Assembly (NCBI RefSeq): GCF_002005565.1
Contig: NZ_BDJC01000025.1
Location: 31,978-95,977 of the forward strand
Source: Streptomyces sp. JHA26
Lineage (GTDB): Bacteria > Actinomycetota > Actinomycetes > Streptomycetales > Streptomycetaceae
DNA: 64,000 nt
Reading direction: 5' to 3'
Shown here: positions 54,629 through 62,463 of the stretch, one piece after another
How positions within the stretch are numbered: the first letter of the stretch is position 1
Layout of the letters: every line of letters begins with the position of its first letter
The notes under the pieces: model-generated
Database searches by the model: none
What the model saw: only the letters and a program-made list of their open reading frames with translations
Told to the model about the DNA's origin: nothing
Position numbers and translations under genes: made by a program

Positions 54629-54947
54629 GTTCGCCAGCCTCCCCAGCCGTCTCCAGGGCCGAAGTCTGCCACTAAAACACTCCGAGCTGTACTCACCCGG
54701 TTACGGAAACGGAATCGCGCCACAGGGAACACGCGGATTCGGGAGGTGAGTCGACATCGTCCCCCCCGGATACGAGGTGAAGAGGTCGCGAAGAGGGCGG
54801 AAAAATTACCCAACAAGCGGCACGTGCGGGTCCATTTCGGTCACGTGCACGTGCATCTGCCCTTGCATCTGTGGAACGCATCCGAAACCATGGTCCCGCA
54901 CCACCGCGCCGCATCGCTACGACCGCGAACTCCCGGGAGTGCCTCGC
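54629..54947. other. 319-bp divergent region between XRE and HATPase genes
   Basis: No gene accepted. It contains AT-richer stretches (54670-54690, 54785-54815) suitable for promoters, and the palindrome-rich element at 54843-54871 that recurs near the DUF397 gene. Confidence 0.5.
54843..54871 (+). promoter_or_regulatory. Shared regulatory element, copy 1 (upstream of HATPase)
   Basis: ACGTGCACGTGCATCTGCCC then TTGCATCTG. Nearly the same 28 bases occur inverted at 55948-55975. It lies about 77 bases before the HATPase start and 215 before the XRE start, as an XRE operator could. Confidence 0.65.
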
Positions 54948-55448
54948 ATGGGGACGAATGGATCGACCATGCTCGAGCCGTTACGGCAGGGCCTTCCCCC
55001 ACTCGACCCCACGGCCGTCTCCCACGCCGCATCCTGTGCCCTGCCGCCCCGCTACGAGGCGGTGCGCGAGGCCCGGCGGTTCACCAGCAGGACGCTCGAC
55101 GACTGGGAACTGGGCGACCGTTTCGACGACGTCTGCCTCGTCGTGTCCGAGCTGGTCACCAACGCCCTGCGGCACGCGCTGCCGGCCGGCGCCCCGTGGT
55201 CGGCCGACCGGGACGGTCCCGTGCGGCTGCACCTGATGCACTGGACCGAGCGGCTGGTGTGCGCGGTGCGCGACCCCAGTCACGACAGCCCGGTCGCCCG
55301 GGACACCGGCGACTTCTCGGCGGAGTCGGGCCGCGGCCTGTTCCTCGTCGACTCCTTCAGCGACAGCTGGGGCTGGCACCCGCTCGCCGGCACGCTGGGG
55401 GGCAAGGTCGTGTGGGCGCTGTTCCGGCTCCGGCAGCCCGCCGCCTGA
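54948..55448 (+). CDS. HATPase (anti-sigma-factor-like kinase) with a TTA codon
   Basis: A 166-residue histidine-kinase-like ATPase of the SpoIIAB/RsbW type: N-box LVVSELVTNALRHALPA, and G-box ESGRGLFLVDSFSDSWGWHP. Such proteins phosphorylate anti-anti-sigma factors or act as regulators in Streptomyces. ATG 54948 has GGGAG nine bases upstream; ATG 54969 is possible. Leu-12 is TTA (54981-54983), the codon read by bldA tRNA, so translation should be delayed until development. Neighbours XRE-DUF5753 and DUF397 are typical of such triads. Confidence 0.88.
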   Translation: MGTNGSTMLEPLRQGLPPLDPTAVSHAASCALPPRYEAVREARRFTSRTLDDWELGDRFDDVCLVVSELVTNALRHALPAGAPWSADRDGPVRLHLMHWTERLVCAVRDPSHDSPVARDTGDFSAESGRGLFLVDSFSDSWGWHPLAGTLGGKVVWALFRLRQPAA

Positions 55449-55514
55449 CCGTTCACGGGCGTCCGCGTCGCGCCCCCGGGCCGTGACCGCGCGCCAGTCC
55501 GGGCGCGGTCGGTC

Positions 55515-55562
55515 CACGATCGGCCCGCGGTCGGCCTGTGGTCGACCCGCGGGTTGATCGTG
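55515..55562. terminator. Bidirectional terminator between HATPase and DUF397 genes
   Basis: Inverted repeat with CACGATC and CCCGCGG on one side and CCGCGGG and GATCGTG on the other (55515-55530 with 55547-55562), two unpaired bases on each side, 16-base loop. It sits between convergent genes. Confidence 0.75.
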
Positions 55563-55595
55563 ACCAACTCACGTTCGAACCACGTAAGTTCGCGA

Positions 55596-55865
55596 TCAGC
55601 TCGCGATCAGGTGGTCGAACTCGCCGTCCTTGACGCCCAGCAGCATGGCCTCGATCTCCGCACGCGTGTAGACGAGCGCGGGGCCGTCGGGGAAGCGGGA
55701 GTTGCGCACCGCGACGCCGCCGTCGGGCAGCCGCGCGAACTCCACGCAGGAGCCCTGCGAGTTGCTGTGCCGGCTCTTCTGCCAGGCCACGTCGTGCAGC
55801 TGCGTGGCGGCCATGCCGTTGTAGACGCCGGATGCATCGTCAACGTCGTACACGTCGTGGTCCAC
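55596..55865 (-). CDS. DUF397 protein
   Basis: An 89-residue protein with the DUF397 core: VAWQKSRHSNSQGSCVEFAR, VAVRNSRFPDGPALVYTRAE, EAMLLGVKDGEFDHL. DUF397 proteins are small partners of XRE-DUF5753 regulators in Streptomyces development (WhiJ-type systems). GTG 55865 has GGAG seven bases upstream. Convergent with the HATPase; its upstream region holds the second shared element. Confidence 0.93.
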   Translation of the reverse strand: MDHDVYDVDDASGVYNGMAATQLHDVAWQKSRHSNSQGSCVEFARLPDGGVAVRNSRFPDGPALVYTRAEIEAMLLGVKDGEFDHLIAS

Positions 55866-56210
55866 AGGTCGCTCCCCGGTGGTGCACTGGCTGGTGTGGC
55901 CATTGATGCAGTGGTCAACTGGTCCGGATCATAACCTTGTTCACGTGCATCTGCATGGGCAAATGCACGTGCACGCGCAGTGTCACTCCGGTTACAGCGT
56001 CGACGACCGCTTCGCCGAAGCCCTCGCTCACTTTGACGTCCGCTCCGAGGAAGTCGTTCCCGCGTATGCCCCGGGATGTGCGGAACATGCGGAGAACGCG
56101 CGGCGCCACCGGACCCCACCGGACGTCTGCCGGGAGTTCGCACGTCGTCCTGGTAGCTTGCGGCTGACGTGGGGCCCACCCGACCGTCCGGCTACAGCTT
56201 GGAGCTTGCG
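55866..56210. other. 345-bp divergent region between DUF397 and lipoprotein genes
   Basis: No gene accepted. It contains the inverted shared element at 55948-55975, itself part of a 12-bp hairpin (55943-55954 with 55959-55970, one mismatch). The rest shows no ORF with convincing bias. Confidence 0.5.
55948..55975 (-). promoter_or_regulatory. Shared regulatory element, copy 2 (upstream of DUF397)
   Basis: On the minus strand CGTGCACGTGCATTTGCCC then ATGCAGATG, matching copy 1 at about 24 of 28 positions. About 85 bases before the DUF397 start. Confidence 0.65.
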
Positions 56211-56825
56211 GTGACACTGGTGACTGCGGAGAGCACGGCGAGTACGGCGAACGCGACGAGCACGGCGGACGCGGCTCGCACGGCTGTCCGCGCGGACCGC
56301 CCCGGCGGCGCCCACGTGCACGCGCGGCGGTCCGTCCGGGCGGCCGCCGCGGCCGTCGCCCTGGTGGGCGCGCTGACGCTGACCGCGTGCACCGACGGCG
56401 GTGACTCCGAGGACGCCCCGGGCAAGGGCGGCGCGTCCTCGGCCACGCCCGGCGCCCCGTCGAGCGCGGACACGGGCGGTACCGGCGGCGACTCGCCGTC
56501 CGCCGCCGCCGACGGGCTGGAGGGCAGCTGGCTGACGACCAGCGACGGCCACGTCGTCGCCCTGATGGTCACCGGCGGCAAGGCCGCCCTCTTCGCCACG
56601 GGCGGCTCCATGTGCAGCGGCACCGCGGGGGAGGAGTCCGGCACCCGCACCATCCGCCTGAAGTGCACCGACGGCACCGACGACCGGGCGAGCGGAACGG
56701 TCGAGTCGGTCGACGGGACGTCGCTGAGGGTGAGGTGGCGGGGCGCCCTGGGTGAGGAGACGTACACCAGGTCCGAGGGCGGATCGCTGCCGCCCGGACT
56801 GCCGACGGCCGGTCCGAGCTCCTGA
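56211..56825 (+). CDS. Lipoprotein of unknown function
   Basis: A 204-residue protein. A hydrophobic segment (AAAAAVALVGALTLTAC) ends in the lipobox LTAC, so it is lipidated at that Cys. A disordered Ser/Gly/Ala linker follows, then a small beta-rich domain (LEGSWLTTSDGHVVALMVTG, GTVESVDGTSLRVRWRGALG). GTG 56211 has GGAG six bases upstream but leaves about 50 residues before the signal segment; a GTG near 56320 would give a standard signal peptide but has no ribosome site. It is followed by the DUF4232 lipoprotein 26 bases on. Confidence 0.8.
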   Translation: MTLVTAESTASTANATSTADAARTAVRADRPGGAHVHARRSVRAAAAAVALVGALTLTACTDGGDSEDAPGKGGASSATPGAPSSADTGGTGGDSPSAAADGLEGSWLTTSDGHVVALMVTGGKAALFATGGSMCSGTAGEESGTRTIRLKCTDGTDDRASGTVESVDGTSLRVRWRGALGEETYTRSEGGSLPPGLPTAGPSS

Positions 56826-56851
56826 ACCGCACCCACGAAGGAACCACACTC

Positions 56852-57379
56852 ATGCGCACCACCAAGCCGGCCGTCCTCGCGACGGCCGCCGTCACCGCGG
56901 CACTCCTCCTCACCGCCTGCGACAGCGGTGGCGGCGGCGACGACGCCGGCCCGGGCGGGACCGAGGACCGCGGCCCCGCCGCCTGCCGCATCGGGGAGAT
57001 GGGCGTGGACATCGCGCCGAGCCCCGCTCCGGCCGCCGGGGACACCGGCACCGTCTCCGTGACCCTCGCCAACCGCGGCCCGGCGTGCACGCTCGACGGC
57101 TTCCCCGCCGCCACCCTCACCGCCGACGGCACCCCGGTCGAGGTCCCCGTGGACGAGGCCGCCGTCGCGCAGCGGCTGGCCCTCGCCGTGGAGGGCACGG
57201 CCACCTTCACCCTGACCTACGTACGGGGCGGCGCCGACGGTCTCGTCGTGTCGGCCGCGGAGTTCGCCCTGCCCGGTGACGCCGCCACCCACCGCTTCCC
57301 GTGGTCGTACGGCGAGGTGGCGATGGAGGGCGGGACACCGGACGTCACGGTGAGCGCGTTCCAGCGCGCCGGGGACTGA
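56852..57379 (+). CDS. DUF4232 lipoprotein
   Basis: A 175-residue secreted protein: signal peptide with lipobox (VTAALLLTACDSG), Gly/Asp linker, and a DUF4232 beta-sandwich (TVSVTLANRGPACTLDGFPA, ATFTLTYVRGGAD, and two Cys in the domain that may form a disulphide). Common in streptomycetes, role unknown. GAAGGA precedes ATG 56852. It forms a pair with the lipoprotein upstream. Confidence 0.9.
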   Translation: MRTTKPAVLATAAVTAALLLTACDSGGGGDDAGPGGTEDRGPAACRIGEMGVDIAPSPAPAAGDTGTVSVTLANRGPACTLDGFPAATLTADGTPVEVPVDEAAVAQRLALAVEGTATFTLTYVRGGADGLVVSAAEFALPGDAATHRFPWSYGEVAMEGGTPDVTVSAFQRAGD

Positions 57380-57392
57380 CCGGCCGGCGGTA

Positions 57393-57411
57393 CCCGGGCC
57401 TACCGCCCGGG
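57393..57411. terminator. Small hairpin between convergent DUF4232 and DUF2786 genes
   Basis: CCCGGGC-CTACC-GCCCGGG, perfect 7-bp arms; the loop contains the DUF2786 stop codon. Confidence 0.5.
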
Positions 57412-58548
57412 CAGCGGGCGCCGGCGGCCCACCCGGGCCCGCTCGGCGGCGCGGGTGCCCTCCGTCCAGCCCGCCGCGTCGTCGACGCCCCGCAGCCGGG
57501 TCGTGGTCGTCTCCGGGAACATCCGCTCCAGGCGGTCGGTGACCGCGACCTCGCGTGAGGCGAGGACGGGAAGCAGATCGGCGTCCGCCGCCCCGGCCCC
57601 GGCGGCCGCCCGCTCGGCGGCCGTCCGCTCGGCGACGGCCCGCAGACGGGTGCCCGCGCGATGGGCGTAGGCCGCGAGGAAGGACTGACGGAAGGTCTTG
57701 GTCCGCTTGCGCCCGCCGGCGCGCTGGGCGGCCTCCGCCTTCGTCATCGCGGTCTCGGCCTGCACCAGCAGGGAGGTGTAGAGGAGTTCCACCGCCTCCA
57801 GGTCGGCCTCGAAGCCGACGACGGTGGAGAAGCCGAGGGCCTCGTTCCACACCGCCCGGCAGTGGTTGGCGTCGGCCACCGCGTCCAGGAGCACCGCCTT
57901 GACCTGCTCGTAGGGCGGCTCCACCCCGATCCGGCAGGCGCCCGGCGCGTCGGGCGAGGGCGCGTGGGCCGACAGCAGCGCCTCGTCGACGCTGTGCCGG
58001 GCCATCAGCTCCTGCGCCTTGGCGCTGAGCGCCTCCGCCTCCTGCGGATAGCCGGTCGCCTCCGCCTTGGCGAGCAGCGCGCGGATGCGGGCGAGGGCGC
58101 GCGACTCCGACCGGGGCCCGTGGCGCGGCGCCTCCGCCTCCAACGGCTCCAGCACGGGCAGGCGCAGCAGCAGGCGGTAGAGCTCCAGTACGGCGGTGGC
58201 GTGCGAGAAGCGGTCCGTGCGGGGCGCCGCCCCCTGGTCCGCCAGGTCCTCCAGCTGCGCGGCCCAGCGGGGGCCGCGCGGGCGGTCGTGCGCCGCCTGG
58301 GCCCGGATCAGCCCGGCCGCCAGCCGTACGTGCACGTCGTCCAGCTCGCGCCGCACGATCCGTACGACGTCGGCGGGCTGCCAGCCGCGCCGCCAGGCCG
58401 TGGCCACGAACTCCTCGCCTCGCCGGGCCAGTTCGGCGTCCGCCGCCGGGTCGGCCGCGAGCAGCGAGGCCGCGGTGTCGAGGGCGGTGTCGTCGGTGTC
58501 GTACAGGGCGGCCCCGAAGGCGCGGTCGACGGTGCTGGACGTGCTCAC
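57400..58548 (-). CDS. DUF2786 domain protein
   Basis: A 382-residue protein. The DUF2786 segment is central (ALARIRALLAKAEATGYPQE, AEALSAKAQELMARHSVDEA); the C-terminal half (VEPPYEQVKAVLLDAVADAN, TVVGFEADLEAVELLYTSLL, RTKTFRQSFLAAYAHRAGTR) is the usual partner region. Function unknown; some phage and bacterial homologues are thought to bind nucleic acids. GTG 58548 has no strong ribosome site. Confidence 0.85.
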   Translation of the reverse strand: MSTSSTVDRAFGAALYDTDDTALDTAASLLAADPAADAELARRGEEFVATAWRRGWQPADVVRIVRRELDDVHVRLAAGLIRAQAAHDRPRGPRWAAQLEDLADQGAAPRTDRFSHATAVLELYRLLLRLPVLEPLEAEAPRHGPRSESRALARIRALLAKAEATGYPQEAEALSAKAQELMARHSVDEALLSAHAPSPDAPGACRIGVEPPYEQVKAVLLDAVADANHCRAVWNEALGFSTVVGFEADLEAVELLYTSLLVQAETAMTKAEAAQRAGGRKRTKTFRQSFLAAYAHRAGTRLRAVAERTAAERAAAGAGAADADLLPVLASREVAVTDRLERMFPETTTTRLRGVDDAAGWTEGTRAAERARVGRRRPLPGR

Positions 58549-58638
58549 CCGGTGATGGTGCCACGGTCCCGGACACGGGGCCGCGGCGCGTCTCGGTCCG
58601 CGGAAATCCGGTCGTCTGCGTGGCACGCGGCGACGAGC

Positions 58639-59277
58639 ATGGCACGCATGGTGGACACGACTCTCTACGCGGCGTTCCTCGTCGCCGCCTTCGCGCTGTG
58701 CGTCACTCCGGGGCCCGACATGATGTTCATCGTGGCGATGGGCGGGCGGGGCGGGCCCGCGGCGGGCGTCATGGCGGCGTTCGGCGTGGCCTGCGCGATG
58801 CTGGTGCACGCGGTCGCGGCGGCGCTCGGCCTGTCGGCGCTGTTCACGACGCTGCCGACGCTGTACCACGTGCTGCGCTGGGCGGGCGCGGCCTACCTGC
58901 TGTACCTGGCGGTGAAGGCGTTCCGGGACCGGTCGGTGCCGGACGAGGACGCGGCGCCGAGGGGGGCGGGGATGCGGCGGGCCTTCTGGCAGGGCGCGAT
59001 CACCAATCTGCTCAACCCCAAGGTGATCCTCTTCAACGTGGCGTTCCTGCCGCAGTTCGTCGACCCCGGCCTCGGACACGTCCCCGGTCAGCTGTTGCTG
59101 CTCGGCGGCACGCTGGTGGTGATGGGCTTCCTGTGGGACGGCTGCGTGGGGCTGCTGTCCGGTCGGCTGGCGGGCCTGCTCAGGCGCAGCGCCCGGGTGA
59201 ACCGCTGGCTGAACATCGCTTCCGGGACGGTGTTCACGGGGCTGGCGGTGCGGTTGGCGGTGGCCTCGCCGAAGTAG
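58639..59277 (+). CDS. LysE/RhtB-family amino-acid exporter
   Basis: A 212-residue exporter with six helices: FALCVTPGPDMMFIVAMGGR (family signature), GVMAAFGVACAMLVHAVAAA, LRWAGAAYLLYLAVKAFRDR, QGAITNLLNPKVILFNVAFL, LLLLGGTLVVMGFLWDGCVG and a C-terminal helix. ATG 58639 is taken; ATG 58648 also possible. Divergent from the DUF2786 gene. Substrate unknown. Confidence 0.92.
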   Translation: MARMVDTTLYAAFLVAAFALCVTPGPDMMFIVAMGGRGGPAAGVMAAFGVACAMLVHAVAAALGLSALFTTLPTLYHVLRWAGAAYLLYLAVKAFRDRSVPDEDAAPRGAGMRRAFWQGAITNLLNPKVILFNVAFLPQFVDPGLGHVPGQLLLLGGTLVVMGFLWDGCVGLLSGRLAGLLRRSARVNRWLNIASGTVFTGLAVRLAVASPK

Positions 59278-59310
59278 TCGCCGCCGGCCCTTCCGGACAC
59301 GACCGGGTAC

Positions 59311-59358
59311 TGTCAACCATCGGTTGACAGTGCCCGGGGCGCAACCTACGGTTGACAC
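59311..59358 (+). promoter_or_regulatory. Palindromic promoter of the HTH-ClpN gene
   Basis: TGTCAACC-ATC-GGTTGACA (59311-59329) is a perfect inverted repeat whose right half is a consensus -35 TTGACA (59324-59329). A 17-base spacer leads to TACGGT (59347-59352), six bases before the ATG, implying a leaderless transcript. AACC-TAC-GGTTGACA (59343-59357) is a second partial copy over the -10. Confidence 0.82.
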
Positions 59359-60123
59359 ATGACGACGAACCCGAGCAGCATCACGTCATCCGTACGTCTC
59401 GACGACCTCATCAACGCGATCAAGAAGGCGCACGCGGAGCCGCTCGAACAGCTCCAGGACGCCGTCATCGCCGGCGAGCACCTCGGTGAGGTGGCGGACC
59501 ACCTGATCGGCCACTTCGTGGACCAGGCCCGGCGTTCGGGCGCGTCCTGGACGGACATCGGCAGGCGCATGGGCGTCACCCGGCAGGCGGCGCAGAAGCG
59601 CTTCGTGCCCAAGGAGTCGGCCGACCTCGACGCGAGCCAGGGCTTCAGCCGCTACACGCCCCGCGCGCGCAACGCGGTGATGGCCGCGCACAACGAGGCC
59701 GTGGCCGCGGGTGCCGCCGAGGGCCTGCCCGAGCACCTGCTCCTCGGCGTGCTCACCGAGCGCGAGGGCCTGGCCGCCAAGGCGATCGCCCGGCAGGGCG
59801 TCCCCCTCGACGCGGTCCGCGAGGCGGCCCTGGCGGCGCTCCCGCCGGCCGCCGACGAGGCCCCGGAGCTGGTGCCCTACGGGCCGGCGGCCAAGAAGGT
59901 CCTGGAACTCACCTTCCGCGAGGCCCTGCGCCTCGGCCACCACTACATCGGCACCGAGCACATCCTGCTCGCCCTGCTGGAGCACGAGCACGGAGAGGGC
60001 GTGCTGAGCGGTCTCGGCATCGGCAAGGAGGCGGTCGAGCGGTACGTCACCGAGACGGTGGACCGGTTCCTGAAGACGGCCGAGGAGTCGGGGCGGGGGG
60101 CTGCCGGGGCAGAGGGCAGCTGA
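59359..60123 (+). CDS. HTH regulator fused to two Clp-N repeats
   Basis: A 254-residue protein. Residues 10-85 hold helices and an HTH-like segment (ASWTDIGRRMGVTRQAAQKR). Two Clp amino-terminal repeats follow: YTPRARNAVMAAHNEAVAAG with EHLLLGVL, and YGPAAKKVLELTFREALRLG with HHYIGTEHILLALLEHEHGE. There is no AAA+ domain. Clp-N repeats in ClpC (5280-7805) bind adaptors and phosphoarginine, so this may be a regulator that senses the same ligands. It is probably autoregulated through the palindromes at 59311-59358. Function is inference. Confidence 0.88.
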   Translation: MTTNPSSITSSVRLDDLINAIKKAHAEPLEQLQDAVIAGEHLGEVADHLIGHFVDQARRSGASWTDIGRRMGVTRQAAQKRFVPKESADLDASQGFSRYTPRARNAVMAAHNEAVAAGAAEGLPEHLLLGVLTEREGLAAKAIARQGVPLDAVREAALAALPPAADEAPELVPYGPAAKKVLELTFREALRLGHHYIGTEHILLALLEHEHGEGVLSGLGIGKEAVERYVTETVDRFLKTAEESGRGAAGAEGS

Positions 60124-60219
60124 GGCCGCCGCTTCCACGGCAAGGGCGCCCGGGCAGGGGCAACCGCGCCGCGCCCCCGTCCACGGGCCGATGTCGGACC
60201 CTCCTGTCACACTCGCGGC

Positions 60220-61902
60220 ATGGCCGACCGGTGGGCGCTCGCCACGGCCGAGGACGGTGGCGTGGACGTCGCCCCCCTCGGCCCCGACGGGCTGCCCGCC
60301 GGACCGGTGCGGCGCGAGCCCGACCTCGCCGAGGCCGTCCGCGCCCGCCCGGACGTCACCCGGTGGGTCTGGCGCTCCACCGCGGAGATCTACCCGCGCC
60401 TGCTCGCCGCGGGGGTGCGGGTGGAGCGGTGCTACGACATCGAGGCCGCCGAGACCCTCCTCCTCGGCCACGAAGGGCGGTACGGGCAGCCGCACTCGGC
60501 CGCCGCGGCCCTCGCCCGCCTGCGCGGCGGCCCGGTACCACCCGACCCGCCCCAGCGCTCCGCCGCACCGGCCGCCCAGTCCCCGCTGTTCGAACCGCAG
60601 GGCGTGCACGTGCCCCTGGACGACCTCCTCGCCGTCTACACCGAGCAGCAGCGCCGCCACGACCGGTCCGCGCACCCCGACCGGCTGCGCCTGCTGACGG
60701 CGGCCGAGTCGGCGGGGATGCTGGTCGCCGCCGAGATGAACCGCGCCGGACTGCCCTGGCGGGCCGACGTGCACCGCGAGGTGCTCCACGACCTGCTCGG
60801 CGAGCGGTACGCGGGCGGAGGCGAGCCGCGCCGCCTGGCCGAGCTGGCGGAGGAGGTGTCCGCCGCGTTCGGGCACCGGGTGCGGCCCGATCTGCCCGCT
60901 GACGTCGTCAGGGCGTTCGCCCGAGCCGGGATCAAGGTCACGTCCACCCGCCGCTGGGAGCTGGAATCGGTCGACCACCCGGCCGTGAAGCCCCTGCTCG
61001 CCTACAAGAAGCTGTACCGGATCTGGGTGGCCCACGGCTGGTCCTGGCTGCAGGACTGGGTGCGCGACGGCCGCTTCCGCCCCGAGTTCCTCGCCGGCGG
61101 CACCGTCACCGGGCGGTGGGTGACCAACGGCGGGGGCGCGCTGCAGATCCCCAAGGTGATCCGGCGGGCCGCCGTGGCCGACCCGGGCTGGTGCCTCGTC
61201 GTCGCCGACGCCGACCAGATGGAGCCGCGCGTCCTCGCCGCGATCTCCCGCGACCCCGGGCTGATGGAGGTGGCCGGCCGGGAGACCGACCTCTACCAGG
61301 CGGTGTCCGACCGGGCCTTCTCCGGGGACCGCGCCCAGGCCAAGCTCGCCGTGCTCGGCGCGGTGTACGGCCAGACCTCCGGCGACGGCCTGAAGAACCT
61401 CGCGGCGCTCAGGCGCCGCTTCCCGAGGGCGGTGGCGTACGTCGACGACGCGGCCCGCGCGGGCGAGGAGGGCCGGCTGGTGCGGACCTGGCTGGGGCGC
61501 ACCTGCCCGCCGGCGGCCGGGACGACCGGCGACGACCCGGCCGAGGAGGCGGGCATGCCCCAGGACGCCCCCGGCCCCGAGGGGTGGGTGCCGGGCCACG
61601 CCTCCACCGACGCCCGCGCGCGGGGCCGCTTCGCCCGCAACTTCGTCGTCCAGGGCAGCGCCGCCGACTGGGCCCTGCTGATGCTCGCCGCCCTGCGGCA
61701 GGCCTGCGCGGACCTGGCGGCCGAGCTGGTCTTCTTCCAGCACGACGAGGTGATCGTGCACTGTCCGCGGGAGGAGGCCGACGCCGTCGTCACGGCGATC
61801 CGGGAGGCGGCCGACCTGGCGGGCAGGCTCACCTTCGGCCGGACGCCGGTACGGTTCCCGTTCACGACGGCGGTGGTGGAGTGTTACGCGGACGCGAAGT
61901 GA
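60220..61902 (+). CDS. Divergent family-A DNA polymerase (orphan PolA-like)
   Basis: A 560-residue homologue of the DNA polymerase I 3'-5' exonuclease/polymerase region without a 5'-nuclease. Motif A is altered (VVADADQMEPRVLA, D330), motif B is RAQAKLAVLGAVYGQTSGDG, motif C is VFFQHDEVIVHC (H508, D509, E510). Both catalytic carboxylates are present, so polymerase activity is plausible. The N-terminal exonuclease region is degenerate. A variable insert (GTTGDDPAEEAGMPQDAPGP) lies before RNFVVQGSAADWALL. Streptomycetes carry this paralogue beside normal polA; its role is probably in repair. Confidence 0.92.
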   Translation: MADRWALATAEDGGVDVAPLGPDGLPAGPVRREPDLAEAVRARPDVTRWVWRSTAEIYPRLLAAGVRVERCYDIEAAETLLLGHEGRYGQPHSAAAALARLRGGPVPPDPPQRSAAPAAQSPLFEPQGVHVPLDDLLAVYTEQQRRHDRSAHPDRLRLLTAAESAGMLVAAEMNRAGLPWRADVHREVLHDLLGERYAGGGEPRRLAELAEEVSAAFGHRVRPDLPADVVRAFARAGIKVTSTRRWELESVDHPAVKPLLAYKKLYRIWVAHGWSWLQDWVRDGRFRPEFLAGGTVTGRWVTNGGGALQIPKVIRRAAVADPGWCLVVADADQMEPRVLAAISRDPGLMEVAGRETDLYQAVSDRAFSGDRAQAKLAVLGAVYGQTSGDGLKNLAALRRRFPRAVAYVDDAARAGEEGRLVRTWLGRTCPPAAGTTGDDPAEEAGMPQDAPGPEGWVPGHASTDARARGRFARNFVVQGSAADWALLMLAALRQACADLAAELVFFQHDEVIVHCPREEADAVVTAIREAADLAGRLTFGRTPVRFPFTTAVVECYADAK

Positions 61903-62160
61903 GCGCGTCCGGCGGTGCGCCGACTCCGGCGGTGCTCCGACCTCGCCCCGGACCGCGACAAGGAGGCCCCGGTCTCCGTTGTCACTCGCGGATGTCGGTG
62001 GAGCAGCCTCCGGCGTGGACCACCGGTCACTACCGTGCCCTTGCCGCGGCTGTGCCGTAGGGGCGGTCACCTGGTTTCACGTGATGTGCCGCGAGGGACG
62101 AGCACGAGACAGACGCCGGTGGGAAGATGAAACCCGGCGATTCGTCTGAGGGGGCGTCAC

Positions 62161-62463
62161 ATGAATCGGACCGCACGATGGCTCCTGTTGGCCGTCGGTT
62201 CGCTGGTGGTGTTCGGGCTGTGCGTGTGGCTGGGGGATGCGTTGCTTCCCTGGGACCGGCCGGAGCGGATCGGCGCGGGAGCGGGCGCCGGGGCGGTGCT
62301 CGCCGCGGTACTGGTGGCGTGGGGATCGTCCGCGATCGGCTCCACCCCCCCGTCCCCGCCCCGAGGGGGGAGCAGGAACACGGCGTCGGGCGAGCGGTCG
62401 GTGGCCACGGGGGACAACTCGGGGATCATCGTGACCGGGGACAACGGCGACATCCAGCGGTGA
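62161..62463 (+). CDS. Small two-span membrane protein coupled to NB-ARC gene
   Basis: A 100-residue protein with two membrane segments (LLLAVGSLVVFGLCVWLGDA, AGAGAVLAAVLVAWGSSAIG), a Pro/Arg loop and a C-terminal tail SVATGDNSGIIVTGDNGDIQ (residues 80-99). The tail's ATGDN/VTGDN pattern recurs at the start of the next protein (GVIATGNDARIEQR). ATG 62161 with GGGGG upstream. Its stop overlaps the next start (GTGA), so the two are made together; probably a membrane partner or effector of the STAND ATPase. Confidence 0.85.
   Translation: MNRTARWLLLAVGSLVVFGLCVWLGDALLPWDRPERIGAGAGAGAVLAAVLVAWGSSAIGSTPPSPPRGGSRNTASGERSVATGDNSGIIVTGDNGDIQR

Noticed and set aside
62074..62087. Second parS-like sequence GTTTCACGTGATGT
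   Set aside because: Only 11 of 14 positions match and the palindrome is broken on one side; likely chance.
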